Shown piece by piece: positions 7,988 through 16,820 of a stretch of DNA of 64,000 nt. Source of the stretch: DASXKD01 sp963703605 (lineage in GTDB: Bacteria > Actinomycetota > Actinomycetes > Streptosporangiales > Streptosporangiaceae). The stretch lies in NCBI GenBank assembly GCA_963703605.1, contig CAVPFC010000016.1, positions 1-64,000 on the forward strand, in the 5' to 3' direction. Position numbers and translations under genes: made by a program. The notes under the pieces are model-generated. The model made no database searches. It saw only the letters and a list, made by a program, of their open reading frames with translations, and was not told the origin of the DNA. How positions within the stretch are numbered: the stretch's first letter is position 1; every line of letters starts with the position of its first letter.

Positions 7988-10970
7988 TACCGGTCCCCGG
8001 CCGGCGGCGCCGCCGCGGCGGGCTCGGCCTCAGCGGCCTCGGCCGCGTCGGCTTCCGGCGCCGCCTCGATCCGGACGGCGCAGAACTTGAACTCGGGGAT
8101 CTTCCCCCACGGGTCGATCTCGTCGATCGTCAGCAGGTTGGCCGCGGCCTCGCGGAAGTGGAACGGGATGAAGCAGTTGCCGCGCGCCTCCCGGTGCGAC
8201 ACGCGCACCGCCAGCTCGATCGTGCCGCGGCGGGAGCTGACCCTGGCCATCCGCCCGTCGGCCAGGCCGAGCTCGGCCGCGTCTTCGGGGTTGACGTACA
8301 CCTCGGCGCGCGGGCTGATGGCGTCGAGCGCGTAGGACCGGCGGGTCATCGAGCCGGTGTGCCAGTGCTCGAGCAGCCGGCCGGTGTTGAGCACGAACGG
8401 GTACTCGGGGCTGGGCAGTTCCTTGGCCGGCAGCCACTCGGCGGGCACCAGGTGGGCCAGCCCGTCGGCCGTGTTGAACTTCTCGCCGAACATGACGACG
8501 GTCCCGTCGCTGTGCTCGGGGTCGGGGTTCGGGTAGAGCTTGCCGCCCGGGCCGAGGTTGTCGTAGGTCAGGTTCTTGTAGCTCGCCATCACCGAGACGA
8601 TCTCTTCGAAGATCTCCCGGGAGGAGGAGTAGTTCCAGCCCAGGCCGATGCGGTTCGCGATGTCCTGGATCACCTCCCAGTCCAGCCGCGCGGCGCCCGG
8701 CGGGTCGAGCACCTTGCGGCCAAGCTGGACCCGGCGGTCGGTGTTGGTGTAGGTGCCGTCCTTCTCCAGGTAAGACGTGGCGGGCAGGATGACGTCGGCG
8801 AACTCGGCGGTCTCGGTGAGGAAGATGTCCTGCACGACGAGGAAGTCCAGCGCCGACAGCGCCTTGCGGACCTTGTTGATGTTGGGGTCGGACAGGAACG
8901 GGTTCTCCCCCATCATGTACATGCCGCGCACGCCGCCCTTGAGCGCCGAGCCGATGATCTCGGTGACCGTGAGCCCGCGCTCGGGATCGAGGTCCGGGGT
9001 GTCCCACAGCCCCTCGAACCTGGCCTTTACGCCGGGGTCGTCGGCCTTCTTGTAGTCCGGGTAGAACATCGGGATCAGGCCCATGTCCGAGGCGCCCTGC
9101 ACGTTGTTCTGCCCGCGCAGCGGGTGCAGCCCGGCGCCCGGCTTGCCCACGTTGCCGGTGATCGCGCACATCGCGATGAGGCAGCGGGCGTTGTCGGTGC
9201 CGGTGGTGTGCTGGGAGATCCCCATGCCCCAGAAGATGACCCCGGCGCCCGCCTCGCCCCACGCCCGCGCCACCCGCCGGATGAGCGCGGGGTCCACGCC
9301 GGCGATCTGTGCGGCCCGGTCCGGCGGGTAGTCCGAGACGGTCCGCGCCAGCGCCTCGTAGTTGCTGGTCCGGTGCTCGATGAACTCGGTGTCGGTCAGC
9401 CCGAGCCGGATCACCTCGTGCATGACGCCGTTGTAGAAGGCAACGTCGGTGCCGGGCTTGATCTGGCAGAAGATGTCGGCGTGGTCGGCCATCTTGTCGG
9501 CCCTGGGGTCGACGTAGATGATCGTGGTGCCGTTCCGGCGGGCCTGCTTGAAGAACGACGACGCTACCGGGTGGTTCGCGGTGGGGTTGCTGCCGGTGAC
9601 GATCGCCACGTCGGCGTTCACCACGTCGCCGTAGGTGGTGGACACCGCGCCGGAGCCGATGCCCTCGAACAGCGCGGCCACGCTGGAGGCGTGGCACAGC
9701 CGGGTGCAGTGGTCCACGTTGTTGGTGTGGAACCCGGTCCTGATCAGCTTCTGGAAGAGGTAGGCCTCCTCGTTCGAGCACTTGGCCGAGCCGAAGCCGG
9801 CGATCGCGCCCGGGCCCCCGCCGGTGTAGATCTCGGTGAGCCGGCGCGCGACCAGGTCCAGCGCCTCCTCCCAGGTGGCCTCCCGGAAGTGCGGCAGCAC
9901 CTCGGCGTAGTCGACCAGGCCGCCGGGCCTGCGCCGGCGCCGCCGCTCGCCCTCCTTGCCGCCCTTCCTGCCGTCGCCGGCCTGCCCGCCGTTCTCGCCC
10001 TCGGGGCGGTTCATCTCGCCGCGCACGTCGGTGGACAGCGCCCCCTTGGGGTAGGCCTCGTCCCGCCGGATCAGCGGGGTGGTCAGCCGCTGTGGTGACG
10101 CCGCGTAGTCCCAGCCGTACCGGCCCTTGACGCACAGCCGGCCCTTGGAGCCGGGCTGGTCCCGGCCCTCGGCGAAGGCGATCGCGCCGCGCTCCCGGTC
10201 CACGTGGTAGGTGAGCGCGCAGCCGACGCCGCAGTACGGGCACACGCTGTCGACCGCGTCAAGCTCGCTGCGCGGCCGGATGGGGATGTTCCGGATCGGC
10301 TTGTTGGTCAGCGCGCCGGTCGGGCACGCCGCGACGCACTCGCCGCAGGTGACGCACGACGACTTGCCCATCGGGTCGTTCAGGTCGAACGCGATGCGGG
10401 TGGCGTAGCCCTTGCCGCTGCGCCCGATGACGTCGTTGCCCTGGATGTCGTCGCAGGCCCGGACGCACCGGTCGCACAGGATGCAGGCGTCGTGGTCGAC
10501 CGCGATGACCGGGTTGGAGTAATCCGTCGCCGCGGCCCGAGGCGGTGGGCAGGCCGTGCGGGGCGGCCAGCCCGTACCGGCCGGCGAGGGCAAGCAGCTC
10601 GTTGTCGCCGGTCGTGGTCTGCTTGGGGTCGCGCCCGGCGGCCGGCTGGTCGGCCAGCAGCAGCTCGACCAGGGTCGCGCGGTTGCGCTCCACGTCCGGG
10701 GTGGCGGTCTTGACGTCCATGCCGTCTTCGCAGGGCCGCACGCAGGCGGCGGCGTAGGCCCGCGCCCCGACGTCCACCACGCACATGCGGCAGACGCCGA
10801 CCGGGTCGTAGCGCTCGTCGTGGCACAGCACCGGGATGTCGATGCCGGCGTCCCTGGCCGCGGCCCAGATGGTGGTGCCCTCCGGGACGGTGAGCTGCGA
10901 CGCCGTCGATCGTCAGCTGACTGTCCTGGTCGTGGCGGGAGCGTGAATGACCATAACTCAGTATCACCAC
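7987..10970 (-). CDS. Formate dehydrogenase catalytic (molybdopterin) subunit, FdsA/FdhA-like, frameshifted in this assembly
   Basis: Oxidises formate (or reduces CO2) at a bis-MGD cofactor. N-terminal NuoG-like [2Fe-2S] domain (CHDERYDPVGVCRMC), two [4Fe-4S] motifs (CILCDRCVRAC; CVTCGECVAACP), the molybdopterin-domain cluster CPYCGVGC, and a cysteine at the catalytic position (DHCTRLCHASSVAAL), so not a selenoprotein. The protein crosses frames twice: an extra base near 10,903 (between LTIDG and QLTVPEGTTIW) and another near 10,527 (before TDYSNPVIAVD). Removing each base restores the family alignment. The start is uncertain (GTG 10970 or ATG 10954). An unusual Gly/Arg-rich insertion (RRRRRR) lies around 9,915-10,030. 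Partner of the NuoEF-like subunit downstream. Confidence 0.85.
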
Positions 10971-11006
10971 CTGTGGTACGGCTAGGCCAGCCGGAGGTCC
11001 GCAAGG

Positions 11007-12778
11007 CTAGCCTCGTCCGGGCGGCCCTGCGCCGTCCAGCCCGCGCGCGGCGTAGTAGCCGTCGATCATGGCGCGCAGCCGGCCCGGGGTCAGCGTCGGC
11101 CACCCGCCCCGAGCCGGTCCGCACCGGCTCGGACAGCAGCCGGGCCGGCAGCCAGTCGTCTTCGGGCCGCCAGCCTTCGCGGATGTTGAACACGCGCTTG
11201 GCCAGGACGATCCGGCGCGCGGTCCGGCGCAGCTCGGCGCCGTCGGTGTCCCAGCCGGTCACCGCGGACAGCAGCGCGGCCCACTCGTCGAACGGCTCGG
11301 TGAACACGCCGCGCAGGAACTTGCACAGGATGAGCGAGTCCATGACGGCGGCCCGGTCCTCGGTCTCGATCGCCGCCGCGACGTGCGCCGCGCCGCCGCT
11401 GAACCGGTCATGGTCGCCGGACAGGTCGGCCTCGTAGGCACCCGAGCGGTTGTGGTCGGCGCCCCGGGCGTTCACCGCCAGGCCCAGCGCCATCGCGTGC
11501 ATCGTGCGGGGCTCGTAGCCGGGCAGCTCCAGGCCCTTGACCTGCGGCGCGAACTCCGCCGAGCCGCCGCCGACCCGCTGCGCCGCGCGCCGCGAGCCCT
11601 CGGCGAGCAGGTCGCCCAGCCCCTGCCGGGCGCCGATCTCGTCCAGCGGCCCGCAGCAGCGCGTCCGCGTCGCCGAACCGCAGCCAGGGCGCGTCGATCA
11701 GGCCGCGCTCGGCGCACTCCATGGCCCAGGCGATCGTGCCGCCGGCCGAGATCGTGTCCAGGCCCAGCTCGTCGCAGCGCGCGCTGGCGGCGAGCACGGC
11801 GTCGGGGTCGGACACCCCGCACATCGGGCCGAGCGCGAAGACGTTCTCGTACTCCACCCGCATCTGCTTGCCGCCGCGGGCGCGAGTAGATGTGCTCGCA
11901 GCCGATCGTGCACGAGGCGCAGCTGTTGCGGGCGACGCTGCGCAGCTCCGGCCAGCTCCTCGGCGGCCAGCTGCGGCGCCCCGGCGAACGTCGCGGCCTG
12001 GAAGTTGCGGGTCGGCAGCGTGCTGATCGCGTTGAACGCCAGCAGGTTGGCCAGCGTGCCGAGCTCGCGGTACTTGGCGGTGGCCGGGCCGAACGAGCGG
12101 GCGCGCAGGTCGCGGGCGGCCGCGAGCACGGCCTGCGGATCGGCGGGCGCCACCTTGGTCGCGGCGCGCACCGCGACGGCCTTGAGCTGCTTGGCACCCA
12201 GCACCGCGCCGAGGCCGCCGCGCCCGGCGTGCCGCCCGTCGTGCGAGATCGTCGCGTAGCGCACGCCGCGCTCGCCGGCCGGGCCGATGACCGCGGCCCG
12301 CCAGCCGCGCCCGAGGCGCTCCCGCAGCCGCCGCTCGGCCTCGGCGGCGGGCAGGCCCCACAGGTCTGCGGCGTCGGCCAGGCGCACGCCGTCGCCGTCC
12401 ACCAGCAGCGCCGAAGGCCGCTGGCAGGCGCCGCGCACCACGATCGCGTCGTGCCCGGTGAGCTTGCCGGAGATGGCGAAATGGCTCGAGGACAGGGCGT
12501 CGTTCAGCAGCCCGGTCAGCGGGGACTTGGCGACGACCGCGAACTTGGCGCTGGTGGTCAGCGGCGTGCCGACCAGCGGGGAGAACACGAACGCCAGCGG
12601 CGCCTCGGCGGCCAGCGGGTCGACGCCCGGCGGCGCCAGGTGGTGCATCAGCCAGGCGCCGAGGCCGGCCCCGCCGAGGTAGGCGCGCAGCAGCTCGTCG
12701 GGCAGCGGCAGCGTGCTGGACGTGCCCGTGCCCGGCGTCCACGACCAGCGCCCGGCCGAAGTAGCCGCCCGCGGCCAT
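11007..12778 (-). CDS. Aldehyde:ferredoxin oxidoreductase (AOR family), frameshifted in this assembly
   Basis: Tungsten- or molybdenum-pterin enzyme interconverting aldehydes and carboxylic acids. ATG 12778 gives MAAGGYFGRALVVDAG, then AGTGTSSTLPLP after one extra base. The central part holds FSPLVGTPLT and SSSHFAISGKLTGHDAIVV. The [4Fe-4S] ligands CASCTIGCEHIY follow, then EYENVFALGPMCGV and the C-terminal domain (NARGADHNRSGAY; DSLILCKFLRG). Length is about 590 residues when frames are joined, normal for the family. Five single-base insertions (near 12,732, 11,950, 11,880, 11,650 and 11,100) break the frame, with no nonsense substitutions. mobA-moaD ends 5 bp upstream and the FDH catalytic gene follows, so electrons may be shared through ferredoxin or the NuoEF-like subunit (inference). 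Confidence 0.85.
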
Positions 12779-12783
12779 GCCGG

Positions 12784-13629
12784 TCAGCCGCCCGCGTCCG
12801 CGGCCAGGAAGAACACCGTGTCGCCGGTGGCCAGCGGGGTCTCGCCGTCCCTGGTGATCTGGTCGCCGTTCAGCGCCGCCACCACGTGGCCGTCGAGCGT
12901 CGAGCCCGGCGGCGGCCGCCGCGCCGGCGACGGTGGCCGCGCGCACCGGCTGCGGGCCGCGGTGGCCGTCGGCCAGCGTGCCGAACCGCTGCACCGTCAC
13001 CTCGGGCGCCGGGCCGGGCCCGCGCCGCCTGGTAGTCGGCCGGGTCGTTGACGTTGACGACCGAGTCGAGGTCGGGGTCCAGCGCCGCCAGCACCGGGTC
13101 GGCGCGCAGGGCGGCCTCGTCCAGCCGGGTGACCGAGCACTCCTCGAACAGGAAGGCCGGCCGCAGCCGCTGCTCGCTCGACCAGCCGCGCGGCGACCGG
13201 CGCGAGCGCGGTCCGGTAGGCGGCGGCCAGCGGCTGCGGGTACCCCCGGGCCACCGGCAGGCCCACGTCGGCCCCCTCCTGCGCCGCGCGCAGCACCCGC
13301 CGGACGAACGCGGGGTGCAGGAACGGCATGTCGGTGGAGCTGACGAAGGCGATCTCGGCCCGGCCGTCCAGCGCGGCCAGCCCCGCGGCGATGCCCTGCA
13401 CCGGGCCGAGGCCCTCGCGCGGGTCCTCGACGACCTCGGTGCCCGGCGGCAGCGGCGGCAGCGCCTGGCCGGGCGCGCGGACGACCACGACAGGGCCATC
13501 GGTCACCCGGGACAGGATGCCGGCCGTCCGCCGCAGCAGGGTCGAGCCGTGCCATTCCAGGGCGGCCTTGGGCGTGCCCATCCGCGACGACCGGCCGCCG
13601 GCCAGCACGATTCCCGCGCAACCCGCCAC
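12784..13629 (-). CDS. mobA: MobA-MoaD fusion (molybdenum cofactor guanylyltransferase plus ThiS/MoaD-like tail), frameshifted in this assembly
   Basis: Residues 1-~195 are MobA, which attaches GMP to molybdopterin to make MGD: GIVLAGGRSSRMGTPKA nucleotide loop, STDMPFLHP metal site, SVVNVNDPADY near the end. The chain then continues into a ~75-residue beta-grasp domain (EVTVQRFGTLADG ... LNGDQITRDGE ... TVFFLAADAGG) ending in the Gly-Gly expected of MoaD/ThiS sulfur carriers. Three extra bases (near 13,175, 13,021 and 12,907) must be removed to join the frames, and there is no stop between the domains. It ends 5 bp above the AOR start. The fusion could supply both sulfur-carrier and guanylylation functions, or the beta-grasp domain may have another role. 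Confidence 0.78.
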
Positions 13630-13778
13630 AGCTTCGATACTAGGGCCCGCGGCCAGGCCCCCGGCACGGCGGAAATGCGGCCGGGCGGCGGGGCAGGGCT
13701 GTGGCTACCCGCCCCGCTGCCCGGCACACCTTCAGGGACCGGGGGCCTCCGAGTGTCCCCGGACCGGCACAGCGTGCC

Positions 13779-14696
13779 TTACGCCATTGCCGGGTCGGTC
13801 ATGCCCCGGCGACGGCGGATCACGGCGTCCACCTTGGTGAACAGCGTGTCGATGACGATGCCGAGGACGAGGATCACGATGATGATCGCGATCGCGCTGG
13901 TCATGTCGGTCTGGTCCTGGAAGGCGTTGAGCAGGGCCCCGATGGACGGCTGGCCGATGATGATCACCAGCAGCTCACCGGCCATCAGGCTGCGCCACGC
14001 GAACGCCCAGGACTGCTTGAGCCCGGCCACGAACGAGGGCAGCGACGCCGGCAGGATCAGGTGCCGGTACAGCGACAGCCGGGACAGGCCCATGGTCTTC
14101 CCGGCCCGCAGCAGCAGCGGCGGTATGTAGTCGACGCCCGTGATCAGGCCGTTGGCGACCGACGGCGCCGAGCCGAGAACGATCACGAAGATGATCGCGT
14201 TCGTGGTGGCCCCGAACAAGATGATCGCGAACGGGAACCAGGCGATCGACGGCATCGTCTGCAGCGCGGTGATCAGCGAGCCGGTCGCCGCGCGCAGCGG
14301 TTTGATCCGCGACACCAGCGCGCCGATCACCGCGCCGATGAGCACCGACAGCGCGAAGCCGATCACCGCGCGCCGCATCGTGATGTCGATGGCCTGCCAC
14401 AGCTCCGCGTGGTGCATCTGTGCCCACAGGTTGGCAAAGACGGCGCTGGGCCCGGGCAGCACGTACTTCTTCCACCCGCTGAGGTGGATGAGCTCCCATA
14501 CGGCCAGGACCAGGGCGATCGCCAGCAGCTTCGGCCACACGGCAGCCCAGATGTTCCTGGGCCGGTAGGGATGCTCGCGGATGGTCACGCCCTCGAGCCG
14601 GTCGAGCCCGACGAGTGCCGCGGCGCCGGGGTCGATCGCCTCGTCCAGGCCCGCTAGCCCCATCGCACCGGCGCCGGGACTAGGCGTTCTGGCCAT
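13779..14696 (-). CDS. ABC importer permease, NitT/TauT (SsuC/TauC-like) family
   Basis: Inner-membrane permease of an importer for sulfonate, nitrate, taurine or a related small anion. 305 residues with six predicted membrane helices between ~50 and 290, and the EAA-type loop that contacts the ATPase (GKTMGLSRLSLYRHLILPASLPSF). The start overlaps the ATPase gene by 17 bp. Last gene of the SBP-ATPase-permease operon. Substrate cannot be read from the sequence. Confidence 0.88.
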   Translation of the reverse strand: MARTPSPGAGAMGLAGLDEAIDPGAAALVGLDRLEGVTIREHPYRPRNIWAAVWPKLLAIALVLAVWELIHLSGWKKYVLPGPSAVFANLWAQMHHAELWQAIDITMRRAVIGFALSVLIGAVIGALVSRIKPLRAATGSLITALQTMPSIAWFPFAIILFGATTNAIIFVIVLGSAPSVANGLITGVDYIPPLLLRAGKTMGLSRLSLYRHLILPASLPSFVAGLKQSWAFAWRSLMAGELLVIIIGQPSIGALLNAFQDQTDMTSAIAIIIVILVLGIVIDTLFTKVDAVIRRRRGMTDPAMA

Positions 14697-15528
14697 GACG
14701 CCCCATCTCCTCCCGCAGCCGGTCGGTGATCTTGCCCGCCAGCTCGGCCACCTGCGCCGAGTCGATCCGCCGCGGGCCCGGGATGGGCACGGCGAACTCG
14801 TCGATGACCCGGCCCGGCCGGCTGCTGAGCACCACCACCCGGTCGCCGAGCCGTACCGCCTCGCGGACGTTGTGCGTGACGAACAGCACGGTCAGCCCGC
14901 GCTCGGTGCAGATCCGGTCCAGCTCGTCGTGCAGCAGGTCCCTGGTCATCGCGTCCAGCGCGCCGAACGGCTCGTCCATCAGCAGCACGTCGGCCTCCTG
15001 GGCCAGCGCGCGGGCCAGGGCCACCCGCTGGCGCATGCCGCCGGACAGCTCGTGCGGCCGCTTGTCCCCGAACCCGCCGAGGTGCACCACGTCGAGCAGT
15101 TCCGCGGCCCGGCGTGTGCGCTCGGCTTTGGCCACGCCGCTGGCGCGCAGGGCGAGTTCCACGTTGCGCGCCGCGGTCAGCCACGGGAACAGCGCGGGCT
15201 CCTGGAACATCATCGCCACCCGGCGGCCCGAGGTGTCGATCACCCCGGCGCTCGGCGTGTCCAGCCCCGCCACCAGGGACAACAGCGTGCTCTTCCCGCA
15301 GCCGGACGCGCCGATGAGGCAGACGAACTGGCCGAGCGCCACGTCCAGCGACAGCCGGTCGAGGGCCAGCAGCGTGGTGCGGCCGTGCCCGTATGCCTTG
15401 GACACCTCGCTGATCCGGACCGCGGTCGTGCCCAGTGCGGCCGGGTCCGCGGGCGGGCCGGACCCGGGACGGGCTGACGCCCCCGGAACGAGTTCCGGGG
15501 GCGCAGCCTGGTGCTGATCTAGGCTCAT
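14680..15528 (-). CDS. ABC importer ATP-binding protein, NitT/TauT (SsuB/TauB-like) family
   Basis: 282 residues. Walker A GASGCGKST, Q-loop MMFQEP, signature LSGGMRQR, Walker B VLLMDEPFGALD and H-loop FVTHN identify the nucleotide-binding subunit; it acts on the cytoplasmic face. ATG at 15528 overlaps the stop of the binding-protein gene in an ATGA, so it is translationally coupled. An 11-bp perfect inverted repeat lies within the first ~20 codons (15479-15502), just after the upstream stop codon. Confidence 0.92.
   Translation of the reverse strand: MSLDQHQAAPPELVPGASARPGSGPPADPAALGTTAVRISEVSKAYGHGRTTLLALDRLSLDVALGQFVCLIGASGCGKSTLLSLVAGLDTPSAGVIDTSGRRVAMMFQEPALFPWLTAARNVELALRASGVAKAERTRRAAELLDVVHLGGFGDKRPHELSGGMRQRVALARALAQEADVLLMDEPFGALDAMTRDLLHDELDRICTERGLTVLFVTHNVREAVRLGDRVVVLSSRPGRVIDEFAVPIPGPRRIDSAQVAELAGKITDRLREEMGRHGQNA
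15479..15502 (-). other. Strong hairpin just 3' of the binding-protein gene, inside the ATPase 5' end
   Basis: Perfect 11-bp arms (GCCCCCGGAAC / GTTCCGGGGGC) separated by two bases, 23 bp past the binding-protein stop. In ABC importers such hairpins often stabilise the upstream mRNA segment so that more binding protein than ATPase is made. Here it is embedded in codons of the ATPase N-terminus (PELVPGA), which is less usual. Confidence 0.5.
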
Positions 15529-16568
15529 GGGCTCACCTGTGGTTGGCCGGCGGCTTTCAGCTGGGCGTTGAGCGGGCCGAGGTCGTAGATGCCGGACAGG
15601 TTCTTGACCGGCGTGAGCAGCCCGACCGCCGCAGCGTGCTGCGCGTCGGCGATCAGCGAGGACGCGATCGGGTTGTCGGTGAACGTGATGTACTTCAGCG
15701 ATGCGCTGAGCACGTTCGGCTTCAGCCCCTTGCCCAGCAGGCTGGTTAGCTCGGCGTTGGCCGCCGAGGCGGCGGCGCTGGGGCTGGAGTTGATGTAGGA
15801 GTTCGCCTGGATCTGGCCCTTGAGCAGGCCGTTCACCGCGGACGCGTGTGCCTTGAGGAACGACTGGGTGACCACGAGGTTGGTCGTGACGAACTTGCCG
15901 CCCGGCCACAGGCTCGCCTCGTTCACCAGCCGGGTGCCGCCGTCCAGCACCATCTCGGTCGCGTAGGGCTCGGGCTCCCAGCCGCCGTCGATCTGCCCGG
16001 ACTCGAACTCGAGCACGGCCGCCGAGTTGGGCTTGATCGGCTTGATGGCGACGTCCCCGCCGCCGGTGGGCGTGGTGGTCAGGCCGTGCTGCTTGAGCCA
16101 GTAGCGGACCGCGACGTCCTGGGTGTTGCCGAGCGACGGGGTGGCCAGCGACTTGCCCTTGAGCTGCCCGGCGCTGGTGATGCCCTTCTTGACAACCAGG
16201 GAGGCGCCCCCGGATGCCGCGCCAGAGATGATCTTGATGGCTGTCCCGTTGGACTTCTGCCAGGCGTTGATGGCCGGGTTGGGCCCGACGTAGGCCGCGT
16301 CTAGCTGGCCCGCCAGCAGCGCCGTGGTCTCTTCGGTGCCGGAGCTGAACACCGAGGTCTTCAGCGTGACGTTCTTGCCAAGGTCCTTGGTGAAGAACCC
16401 CTTGGCGATGCCGACCAGGGCCGGCTCGTGGGTGATGTTGGCGAGGAATCCCAGTCGCAGCGTCACATGAGCCGAGCCGGAGCCCGACGAGCCTGCCGCT
16501 GACGACGAACAGCCAGCTCCCAGGAGGGTGACACCGGCTACTCCTGCCGCGAGTAGCGCACGTCTCAT
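15525..16568 (-). CDS. ABC importer substrate-binding lipoprotein, NitT/TauT (SsuA-like) family
   Basis: 347 residues. A signal peptide with lipobox (LLGAGC, Cys ~20) anchors it outside the membrane. The mature protein is a type-2 periplasmic-binding fold of the SsuA/NMT1 family: LRLGFLANITHEPALVG near the start, LLAGQLDAAYVGPNPAI, and QIDGGWEPEPYATEMV. It delivers sulfonate, nitrate or a similar ligand to the permease. First gene of the three-gene operon, with a palindrome 26 bp upstream. The adjacent molybdoenzyme island does not establish an oxyanion substrate. Confidence 0.88.
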   Translation of the reverse strand: MRRALLAAGVAGVTLLGAGCSSSAAGSSGSGSAHVTLRLGFLANITHEPALVGIAKGFFTKDLGKNVTLKTSVFSSGTEETTALLAGQLDAAYVGPNPAINAWQKSNGTAIKIISGAASGGASLVVKKGITSAGQLKGKSLATPSLGNTQDVAVRYWLKQHGLTTTPTGGGDVAIKPIKPNSAAVLEFESGQIDGGWEPEPYATEMVLDGGTRLVNEASLWPGGKFVTTNLVVTQSFLKAHASAVNGLLKGQIQANSYINSSPSAAASAANAELTSLLGKGLKPNVLSASLKYITFTDNPIASSLIADAQHAAAVGLLTPVKNLSGIYDLGPLNAQLKAAGQPQVSP

Positions 16569-16593
16569 CCAGATCCGCCTTTCCCGATCATTT

Positions 16594-16615
16594 TACTATC
16601 TCGATCAAGATAGTA
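16594..16615. promoter_or_regulatory. Palindromic operator candidate upstream of the ABC importer
   Basis: TACTATCT-CGATCA-AGATAGTA: perfect 8-bp arms with a 6-bp spacer in an AT-rich island, 26 bp before the binding-protein start. The size and position fit a dimeric repressor or activator site overlapping the promoter. I cannot name the regulator. Confidence 0.6.
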
Positions 16616-16820
16616 GGTAATAGATTAAAGCACACCGCCGGGGCGGGCGCCAGCCACGGGGCATTTGACTATGCCCGCGCTGCGCTTGGCATGGCGCTGA
16701 CCTGCACGGAAGACCGTGGCTATCCGGGCTTCGGGGGCCGGCCAAGGGCCCGGCATTGGCCGAAATTTGAGCCACAGATGGCAGGGACTTGGTGCGGAAC
16801 TGCGCGGCTTTAGCTTTAGG
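16616..16820. other. Intergenic region between lipoprotein gene and importer
   Basis: About 200 bp. The part next to the palindrome is AT-rich and probably contains the importer promoter reading left. The rest is GC-rich and shows no gene or hairpin that I can defend. Confidence 0.4.

Noticed and set aside
7987..10970. Selenocysteine formate dehydrogenase
   Set aside because: The catalytic position is a normal Cys codon and no in-frame UGA or SECIS-like hairpin is seen there.
6278..10970. Complex I (nuo) fragment
   Set aside because: NuoE/F/G-like parts are fused and paired with an FDH-type molybdopterin domain, and no membrane subunits are present.
7987..11502. Single 1171-residue protein
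   Set aside because: It joins the AOR C-terminus to the FDH subunit through an out-of-frame stretch; the AOR stop and FDH N-terminus are visible in other frames once insertions are corrected.
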